The notes under the pieces were generated by a model. The model did no database searches, was not told the DNA's origin, and saw only the letters and a program-made list of their open reading frames with translations. Shown here piece after piece: positions 1 through 5,300 of a stretch of 6,558 bases of DNA; position 1 is the first letter of the stretch, and each line of letters opens with the position of its first letter. The stretch is from contig USGC01000098.1 of the NCBI GenBank assembly GCA_900554095.1, positions 1 through 6,558 on the forward strand, in the 5' to 3' direction. The DNA is from an uncultured bacterium. Its GTDB lineage: Bacteria; Cyanobacteriota; Vampirovibrionia; Gastranaerophilales; Gastranaerophilaceae. Position numbers and translations under genes: made by a program.

Positions 1-55
1 AACCCTCGACATCCGGTTTTGGAGACCGACGTTCTACCAACTGAACTAAGGACGC
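1..55 (-). tRNA. tRNA-Trp (anticodon CCA), 3' end cut by window edge
   Basis: The minus strand reads acceptor GCGTCCT, then TA, a D stem GTTC/GAAC around AGTTGGTA, an anticodon stem TCGGT/ACCGG with loop CTCCAAA, a five-base variable region ATGTC and the start of the T stem, GAGGG. The anticodon CCA (positions 22-20) decodes UGG, so it charges tryptophan. The T loop, the 3' half of the T stem and the 3' acceptor strand lie beyond the left edge. It sits downstream of rpmG on the same strand. This is the familiar rpmG-trnW-secE-nusG order, so secE is expected next outside the window. Identity is firm; only the 3' end is unseen. Confidence 0.95.
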
Positions 56-62
56 TTATTTC

Positions 63-77
63 GGGGAAAATTTCCCC
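63..77. other. short GGGGAAA/TTTCCCC hairpin next to tRNA-Trp
   Basis: GGGGAAA and TTTCCCC form a near-perfect palindrome 8 bases before the tRNA 5' end. On the plus strand TTTT follows it, which looks terminator-like, but no plus-strand gene is visible to its left. On the minus strand it lies in the rpmG-tRNA spacer and could be a processing or transcript-stabilising hairpin. The role is unknown. Confidence 0.4.
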
Positions 78-87
78 TTTTGTCTTA

Positions 88-176
88 CTCGCTCGCTGTT
101 AACGGGTCTGGGCTTTGCCTGCTTGTCTTGCTGTACGCAAGCCAACTCCGCAAAGCCGGCGCCCTCAGCTCGCTCG
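88..176. repeat. GC-rich structured spacer element between rpmG and tRNA-Trp
   Basis: This stretch is far richer in G+C than its surroundings. The direct repeat CTCGCTCG lies at both ends (88-95 and 169-176). Between them is an inverted repeat GGCTTTGC (111-118) / GCAAAGCC (150-157), with a nested GCTTG (121-125) / CAAGC (138-142) hairpin. GCCGGC and GGCGCC overlap at 155-163. Its right end reaches to within 3 bases of the rpmG stop codon. The layout is that of a REP- or MITE-like intergenic element, or a transcribed structured spacer. No other copy exists in this window, so dispersal is not shown. Confidence 0.45.
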
Positions 177-178
177 TG

Positions 179-346
179 CTATTTAGTTTCCTTATGATTA
201 GTATGCTTTTTGCATTTTGGACAATATTTGCTTAACTCTAATCTTTCTTTAATATTTTTTTTGTTTTTAGTTGTTGTGTAGTTTCTTTCTTTGCAGTCTT
301 CACATGCAAGAACTACCATTCTGTCATTTTTTCCTTTGATACCCAT
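179..346 (-). CDS. rpmG: 50S ribosomal protein L33, zinc-ribbon form
   Basis: This 55-residue protein begins MGIKGKNDRMVV and ends NHKETK. It has two zinc-ligand pairs, CEDC (15-18) and CPKC (42-45), the pattern of the C+ (zinc-binding) L33 type. The central basic segment YTTTKNKKN and the RLELSKYCPKCKKHT block are typical of L33 in order and spacing. L33 binds 23S rRNA near the E site of the large subunit. The start is supported by AAGGAAA about 7 bases before the ATG. Length is normal for the family. tRNA-Trp follows on the same strand after a GC-rich spacer, so they may share a transcript. The family keeps cysteine-less copies elsewhere in some genomes, and none is seen here. The leader has a promoter-like pair and a perfect palindrome described separately. 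Confidence 0.96.
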   Translation of the reverse strand: MGIKGKNDRMVVLACEDCKERNYTTTKNKKNIKERLELSKYCPKCKKHTNHKETK

Positions 347-402
347 AGTTTTATTTCCTTTTTGTACTTATAAAATTTTGATTATTTCTTCCTCTTTAAA
401 AA

Positions 403-426
403 AGAATGTGATATAACTCACATTCT
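403..426. promoter_or_regulatory. perfect 9-bp inverted repeat, TGTGA-N6-TCACA type, in the rpmG leader
   Basis: AGAATGTGA (403-411) and TCACATTCT (418-426) are exact inverted repeats around the 6-base spacer TATAAC. The core TGTGA-N6-TCACA equals the consensus half-sites of CRP-type regulators, including cyanobacterial SYCRP1. On the minus strand a run of T follows at once, so it can also be read as a weak AT-rich terminator or attenuator. It lies 57 bases upstream of the rpmG start and probably downstream of the rpmG transcription start, which would favour repression or attenuation over activation. Sequence is certain; function is inferred. Confidence 0.5.
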
Positions 427-447
427 ATTTAATCGGCTTATGTTTAT

Positions 448-475
448 ATAATAAACCAAACAAAAATAAATGCAA
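448..475 (-). promoter_or_regulatory. possible rpmG promoter
   Basis: On the minus strand TTGCAT (475-470) and TATTAT (453-448) are 16 bases apart, a fair match to a sigma-70 type promoter in very AT-rich DNA. It lies between the terminator of the upstream gene and rpmG. Transcription would start near 441 and carry the 403-426 palindrome in the leader. The AT content makes chance matches likely. Confidence 0.35.
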
Positions 476-501
476 ATAAATGTTAACAAACAATAAGAAA
501 T

Positions 502-538
502 AAAAAGACAGTTTTTGTAAAAACAAAACTGTCTTTTT
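502..538 (-). terminator. Rho-independent terminator of the coiled-coil gene
   Basis: A 14-bp stem pairs 502-515 with 525-538 around a 9-base loop. It lies 23 bases beyond the stop codon at 562. Read on the minus strand, the stem ends in TTTTT followed by ATTT. The core GACAG/CTGTC is flanked by A and T runs, so the hairpin could also act on plus-strand transcription. Confidence 0.85.
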
Positions 539-561
539 AATATTTTAAATAATTTTTATAT

Positions 562-1170
562 TTATTTCATTATAAAATCAGAAGGATTTGCCGGGCGGCT
601 GTCGTAAGACTGAGAATCATATCTTGTATAACCGCTTTCTGAGCGAAGTTTTTCCATGTAAACTTGTCCATTTTTAACCACTTGCTGCAACTGAGTCAAG
701 TCGCGTTCAAGATTTGTTAACACTTGTTCTGCGTAAATTTCAGCACCTTCACGGGTTTTCATAGCATCTTCTGTAGCTTTTATTCTGATATTGTCAGCTT
801 CTTCCAATGCTTTACGTTTAATTTCTTCACATTCTTCTTGAACTTGTGTTCTAATTCTAATACCTTCGCGCTCAAGCGCTTTAATAAAGTCTGCTTCTGA
901 TAATTTTCTATCAGCTTCCATTTGAGCATCAGCGACAATTTTTTCAGCTTTTTGCTGAGCTTCCATCTGCATTTCATCACGGCGACGTAAAAACGCTCTA
1001 GCTTCTTGAACTTCCAGAGGTACCGCTCCGTAAATTTTATCAATAAGAGCCATTATTTCTTTTGGTTTTACAACGACCACCTGATTCGGAATAATCGGAA
1101 AACTATCTTCAATTGTCATTTCCAGTAACTTTAATAAATCATATATCCCATTTTGCTGCATAGCCATCAC
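562..1170 (-). CDS. DivIVA / ATPase-subunit-like coiled-coil protein encoded next to coaD
   Basis: The product is about 202 residues. The N-terminal 55 residues hold a short conserved-looking block (IIPNQVVVVKPKEIMALIDKI, about 26-46). A long, highly charged Ala/Glu/Lys/Arg-rich coiled coil follows, about 54-175. The tail is rich in Tyr, Ser and Arg (GYTRYDSQSYDSRP, 180-193). There is no signal peptide or membrane segment. In many Clostridia and related bacteria a protein of this build, often annotated as ATPase or DivIVA-like, lies beside coaD, and the synteny supports the call. The role is not established; a scaffold at the division site or cell envelope is a plausible inference. AGAAAGG fits a GTG start at 1170 (7 bases) and an ATG at 1167 (10 bases) equally well; a further ATG lies at 1161. 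A near-consensus promoter precedes it and a strong terminator follows, so it can be expressed alone. Confidence 0.85.
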   Translation of the reverse strand: MMAMQQNGIYDLLKLLEMTIEDSFPIIPNQVVVVKPKEIMALIDKIYGAVPLEVQEARAFLRRRDEMQMEAQQKAEKIVADAQMEADRKLSEADFIKALEREGIRIRTQVQEECEEIKRKALEEADNIRIKATEDAMKTREGAEIYAEQVLTNLERDLTQLQQVVKNGQVYMEKLRSESGYTRYDSQSYDSRPANPSDFIMK

Positions 1171-1194
1171 ACATATACCTTTCTTACTACTTAC

Positions 1195-1223
1195 ATTCTA
1201 CAGGAGCGAAAAATAATTGTCAA
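1195..1223 (-). promoter_or_regulatory. near-consensus sigma-70 promoter for the coiled-coil gene
   Basis: The minus strand has TTGACA (1223-1218), exactly 17 bases, then TAGAAT (1200-1195). The -35 is perfect and the -10 has one mismatch. The predicted transcription start is near 1188, giving a leader of about 20 bases that includes AGAAAGG. It is the strongest promoter match in the window and lies in the 81-base gap after coaD. Confidence 0.8.
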
Positions 1224-1251
1224 ACGATTTTTCATGCTTTTGTACAAATGT

Positions 1252-1731
1252 TTAAGATATATGACGTTTTTTCAAATATTCATCGACACATGAAGGTACA
1301 AATTTTGAAATATCGCCGTTGTTAAGAAAAATTTCTTTAATTGTACTGGATGAGATAAAGTTATATTTTGGCTTTGTAATTATAAACACCGTTTTAATTT
1401 CGGAAGCCAGCGCGCTGTTTGTTTGCGAAAGCTGCATTTCGTATTCAAAATCAGATACCGCGCGCAGTCCTCTGAGTAAAACATTTGCTCCAATACTCTT
1501 TGCATACTCTATTGTCAAACCTTCAAAAGCGTCAACTTCAGCGTTTTCAATATCTTTAATACTTTCACGAATAAGCATGACTCTTTCATCAACGGTTAAA
1601 AAAGAATTTTTTTCTGAATTCCGCGCCACTGCTATAATGACTTTATCAAAAATTTCACAGCCACTTTTGAGAATATCAATGTGCCCTTTTGTTACGGGGT
1701 CAAAGCTTCCGGGATAAACTGCTATTTTCAT
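1252..1731 (-). CDS. coaD: phosphopantetheine adenylyltransferase
   Basis: CoaD transfers an adenylyl group from ATP to 4'-phosphopantetheine, giving dephospho-CoA and pyrophosphate. This is the penultimate step of coenzyme A synthesis, in the cytosol. The 159-residue protein begins MKIAVYPGSFDPVTKGHIDI. It carries the nucleotidyltransferase T-x-G-H motif (TKGH, 14-17), the RGLR substrate-site block (87-90, within LLRGLRAVSDFEYE) and the ISSST nucleotide-binding motif (126-130). Length is that of the bacterial family (about 160). The ATG at 1731 is chosen because GAAAGGA lies 6 bases upstream and the protein then opens exactly where the family does; a TTG six codons earlier has no such support. 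The DivIVA-like gene follows 81 bases downstream with its own promoter. The usual upstream partner rsmD is absent. No residue of the active site appears to be missing. Confidence 0.97.
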   Translation of the reverse strand: MKIAVYPGSFDPVTKGHIDILKSGCEIFDKVIIAVARNSEKNSFLTVDERVMLIRESIKDIENAEVDAFEGLTIEYAKSIGANVLLRGLRAVSDFEYEMQLSQTNSALASEIKTVFIITKPKYNFISSSTIKEIFLNNGDISKFVPSCVDEYLKKRHIS

Positions 1732-1754
1732 AGAAATTCCTTTCTTCAAATTTA

Positions 1755-1760
1755 ATTATA
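1755..1760 (-). promoter_or_regulatory. possible -10 box of the coaD promoter
   Basis: The minus strand has a perfect TATAAT (1760-1755), 23 bases before the coaD ATG. No good -35 lies 16-18 bases further upstream, where the best is ATATTA. The placement would give a very short leader that still contains the ribosome binding site. Confidence 0.4.
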
Positions 1761-1875
1761 ATAGAAAAACCAGTGTCTAATATTAACTTTTGTAACAATT
1801 ATGCTGAGTATATCAATTTTATATATAAAAAATACTTTATTAATATATAAGAACGAAATAAAAGATTTTTTATAA

Positions 1876-1907
1876 CCTACTACACTACCTACACTTTCTA
1901 CCTACAC
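1876..1907 (+). other. repeated CTACCTACAC motifs in the 1732-2032 intergenic gap
   Basis: The 301-base gap between coaD and the winged-helix gene has no convincing ORF. It holds an AT-only palindrome (1817-1830) and then a G-free tract in which CTACCTACAC occurs twice (1885-1894 and 1898-1907), preceded by the related CCTACTACAC (1876-1885). A terminator with a long T run on the plus strand begins 29 bases later. This arrangement of an unpaired C/U/A-rich region followed by a terminator hairpin resembles a small regulatory RNA. It could instead be a protein-binding repeat. No clear plus-strand promoter is seen. Confidence 0.35.
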
Positions 1908-1935
1908 AAATTTTAAGGAATCACTAAAATATTTT

Positions 1936-1966
1936 AAAGAACTTCTGAAAAAGAAGTTTTTTTTTT
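1936..1966 (+). terminator. hairpin with a T10 tract, plus-strand polarity
   Basis: Positions 1936-1946 pair with 1952-1962 around the loop GAAAA, with one G-T pair. The core is AACTTCT/AGAAGTT. A run of ten T (1957-1966) overlaps and follows the 3' arm, so it is a good intrinsic terminator for a plus-strand transcript. No plus-strand protein gene precedes it. On the minus strand TTTAAAATATTTT follows the hairpin, so it may also back up the terminator at 1975-2001. Confidence 0.6.
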
Positions 1967-1974
1967 GCTTGAAA

Positions 1975-2001
1975 AAAGCACTTTTCATAAAAAAGTGCTT
2001 T
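1975..2001 (-). terminator. Rho-independent terminator of the winged-helix gene
   Basis: An 11-bp stem pairs AAAGCACTTTT (1975-1985) with AAAAGTGCTTT (1991-2001) around a 5-base loop. Read on the minus strand, the stem ends in six T. It lies 31 bases beyond the stop codon at 2033, so transcription of the winged-helix gene probably stops before coaD. Confidence 0.85.
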
Positions 2002-2032
2002 AAAAAAATAAATCTGTGTGCGTATATTTTTA

Positions 2033-2239
2033 CTATTTAAGTCTTACGTTTACAGAAGAACCTTTTTTAGAAATTTCAACTTTATCTTCTCTTGCTAACC
2101 AGCCAAGGCCTAAGTCTGCAAAGTTACCTTTTAAATCTAATTCTTTTTTAATTTTAGAGAAAGTTGCTTCTCCATTGTTTGACAAATAAGTGTAAATTTG
2201 ACCTGCTGATTGTCCGATTTGATCTTGTAATTCTTGCAT
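2033..2239 (-). CDS. small winged helix-turn-helix protein (DUF2582-type)
   Basis: The protein has 68 residues. The fold can be read as helix 1 (IGQSAGQIYTYLSNNG, 8-23), helix 2 (TFSKIKKELD, 26-35), recognition-helix region (FADLGLGWLARED, 40-52) and a beta wing (KVEISKKGSSVNVRLK, 53-68). The block LGLGWLARED with the preceding NNGE.T.SKIKKEL matches my memory of the DUF2582 winged-helix family, whose members are single-domain and 65-80 residues long. Function is not established; DNA binding is expected from the fold. The start is secure, since GGAGG lies 5 bases before the ATG. It has its own promoter and terminator and is transcribed divergently from the helicase gene 159 bases away. It might control itself or the helicase, but nothing in the sequence proves this. 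Confidence 0.88.
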   Translation of the reverse strand: MQELQDQIGQSAGQIYTYLSNNGEATFSKIKKELDLKGNFADLGLGWLAREDKVEISKKGSSVNVRLK

Positions 2240-2292
2240 TTCTACCTCCTACTTTCTTGCAATGCTTCTTTTATTCTTAATTTTATAGCTTC

Positions 2293-2321
2293 ATAGTAAA
2301 ATAAATTTTTCAAAAAAGCAA
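2293..2321 (-). promoter_or_regulatory. promoter of the winged-helix gene
   Basis: The minus strand has TTGCTT (2321-2316), 17 bases, then TACTAT (2298-2293). The predicted start near 2286 gives a leader of about 45 bases ending in AGGAGGTAGAA before the ATG. Confidence 0.55.
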
Positions 2322-2366
2322 TAGTATAATAGTATTAATTTGTATATAAAAAAGAAATTTATTTTG

Positions 2367-2375
2367 TGCTAAAAT
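2367..2375 (+). promoter_or_regulatory. extended -10 promoter of the helicase gene
   Basis: TGC followed by TAAAAT is an extended -10 element. The -35 region is poor (TAAAAA at 17 bases), as is common for extended -10 promoters. Transcription would start near 2382, just before the GAGAGGA ribosome binding site, giving a leader under 20 bases. Confidence 0.45.
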
Positions 2376-2398
2376 ACAATAAAGAGAGGATTGATTAG

Positions 2399-5300
2399 GT
2401 GATTATTGAAGGAAGTATTTCGTCAAATAAAACGGCATTATTGGCTGAAAAATACGCTGAGCTTTTGAATTCTGGCATACCTGCTTCAAGAATTCTTGTC
2501 TTAGTACAAAATTCTAAACTAAAAAATAAGTTTGTAGAAAATACACTTAATCAACTTAAAATCCATGCTTTTGAAAAATTTGAAGTGCATTCATTTTTTT
2601 CACTTGTGTACAACACAATCATAGATAATTGGGCGGTTATTGAAAACTCCAACCCCTATCCAAACCCTGAAATACTGCCTAATCTTGCGGGACTGGAGGT
2701 TTCGCAGTTTATTTTAAAAGATATTATAAAAGAGGTGCAATTCAAAGGTTACAATTCTAAAAAATCTTTGCTGCATCAGCTTTTTAGAAGGTACTCGCTG
2801 ATTGTACAAAACAATCTTGATGATGATGAAATTGAATGGCGTTCGAGAGTTTTAAAAGAGAGTTTTGCTGATGATGTAAAAATTACACTTAAAAAATTAC
2901 GCGCTAAAACACTTGCTCTAAGAGATTTTGACTATCTAAGACAGGGGCTGGTCTTCAATTATATATACAAAAATACGGATTATTTTAAAAACATCGAATA
3001 TATTTTTGTAGATGACGGAGATGAAATTACGCCTATTTGTTTTGATTTTATTAAACATCTTGCACCGCAATTGAAAGAAGCATTTATAGCATATGACCCC
3101 AAAGGCGCAAGCCGATGCGGGTATTTGAGTGCAGACAAGACTGCTGTGTGGGAGTTTGAAAAGCTTTTTAACGAAAAAGCTATCAAAATTGAAACGCTCA
3201 CAAAATTAAAAGAAGATGCTGCAACAATCTTTGACAATGCGGCTTTTGAACAAAACAACATTTTGAAAAATTTTACAATTCAATCGCCTTCAAAACGTGC
3301 AAAAATGCTTGACTTAGCAGTTGAGAGAATAAACAAATTACTTAAATCAAATGTTTTACCATCAGAAATTGCAATTGTTACACCTGTAATTGATGAGATG
3401 CTAAAATTTGCTCTGAAAGAAAATGTTAAAAATCATACAAATTTAGTTTTTATTTCAGGAAACGAAAAACTTATTCAAAACCCGCTTGTTTTATCTGTTC
3501 TGACTATTCTTAAACTCAACGCAGGTATGCAGGATAAATTAACTTCTTTTGATATAAGGGCAATTTTAACAAACTTTCTTGAAATCCCAATAAAATACTG
3601 CCGCGAAATACTCGAAACCTTTGATAGAGAAAAAAAACTTATCCCTTTTGAATTTGTACACAAAGAGTACAGCGAAAAGTATGAAAAGTTTTTAGAAATC
3701 GTGAATTCGCACAGTCAAAGTCAAAAAAAACTTTCAGCCCAAGTGCTTGATATATATGAAAATTTAATGGAATTCAAAAGTTTCAAACCGGAAGAATTGA
3801 ATAAATTCAACTTTTTTATAAAACAGTTGAACGAATTTGAAAACATTTTTAAAACAGACTTTGACAATAGAAAAACTGAAATTATAACTCAAATAGAAAA
3901 CTCTATCATCGCTGAAAACCCTTACTCCTCAATGGAAACTGGCGAAAGAGATTTGATAATAGGAACGCCGCAAAAAATTATAGACAATCAAGTTCGCACC
4001 AAATACCAGTTATGGCTTGATATTTCGTCTGACGAATGGATAAAAAGCGATACAGGCCCGCTTTATAATGCCTGGGTCTTCCAAAGAGGCTGGAACAAGG
4101 ACGAGTACACGATAGAAGATAACATTGAACTCGGCCGCGAAAAAACAGCGAGAATTTTACGAAAGCTAACACTTTGCGCTGATGAAAAAGTTTTTGCATT
4201 TTCCTCGCTCTTTGACGGCAACGGAATTGAAAACTTTGGAGGGATAGAAAAGTGCATTACAGTAGAAGACGCTCCTGCTGACGAAATTGATGCGCCAAAA
4301 GCTTTTAAAATAACTCCCCGAGAAGATCAAAAGCCTGTTCTTGAATATAAATCCGGCCAAATGGCAATTTCAGCCGTTCCAGGGGCCGGAAAGACCACAA
4401 TACTTTTAGCTCTTATTTTAAAACTTTTGGATATGGGTGCATCTGCCGAAAATATATTCGTTTTAACTTACATGGAATCTGCCGCAAGAAATTTCCGCGA
4501 AAGAATAAAGTCTGTACGCGAAAACTCCGCTAACTTACCCAATATAAGCACTATTCACGGGCTTGCGCTTAGAATTTTGAAAGAAAACGGCAACTTTGAA
4601 CGCCTGGGCCTCTCTGCTGATTTTGAAATCTGCGACGACACCCAGCGCTCAAGAATTGTAAAAGAAATAGCCACTAAAATGAAATTAAAGAAAACTGAAA
4701 CCGATGAATTTGACAGAGCAATTTCAGTATTTAAAATAGGCGGAGGAAAATTTCAAGAAAATATCACTGATGTCAAAATCAAAAAATTCTCCCAATTTTT
4801 TACCGGTTATCAAGAAACGCTTCATGCGGCTAATTTAATTGATTATGACGATATGCTTATATCATCAGTGAAACTTTTAGAGGAAAATCCGGATATATTA
4901 GCACATTATCAGGATATCTGCCATTTTGTAATAGAAGACGAAGCGCAGGACAGTTCGGCAATTCAACAGCGACTTATCGGCTTATTGAGTGCAAAGCACA
5001 AAAATCTTATCCGATGCGGAGATATTAATCAGGCAATCACAACCACATTTTCTAACGCAGATGTGGAGGGTTTTAGAAAATTTATCGCGTCTTCAAACAA
5101 CGTAAGCATGAATTGTTCGCAAAGATGTACGAAAGACGTGTGGTCGCTGGCTAACAATCTTGTTGTCTACGCAGAACAACATCAGGAAATGAAAAACGCA
5201 TTTTTCAAAATATTCATGCAGCCGGTCGAAGGCCGCAATCCGGAATCTCCAGACGCCGTTATTGCTAAAATCTTCGATAACGCGCTTGAAGAAAAAAACT

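Noticed and set aside
780..1043. 87-residue minus-strand ORF inside the coiled-coil gene
   Set aside because: It is a frame-shifted reading of the Lys/Glu-rich coiled coil, with no ribosome binding site, and it is fully inside the real gene.
1319..1717. 132-residue plus-strand ORF opposite coaD
   Set aside because: It is the antisense of coaD, which has full family motifs and a good ribosome binding site. The antisense protein is Ser/Ile/Leu-rich without recognisable features.
1732..1749. TTG start giving coaD six extra residues
   Set aside because: The ATG at 1731 has GAAAGGA 6 bases upstream and matches where the family begins; the TTG lies within that ribosome binding region.
1817..1830. 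TTTTATATATAAAA palindrome as an operator
   Set aside because: Such AT-only palindromes arise easily in DNA of this composition, and no consensus is matched.
1876..1907. CRISPR or iteron array
   Set aside because: There are only two full 10-base copies 13 bases apart, with no spacer structure and no replication or cas gene nearby.
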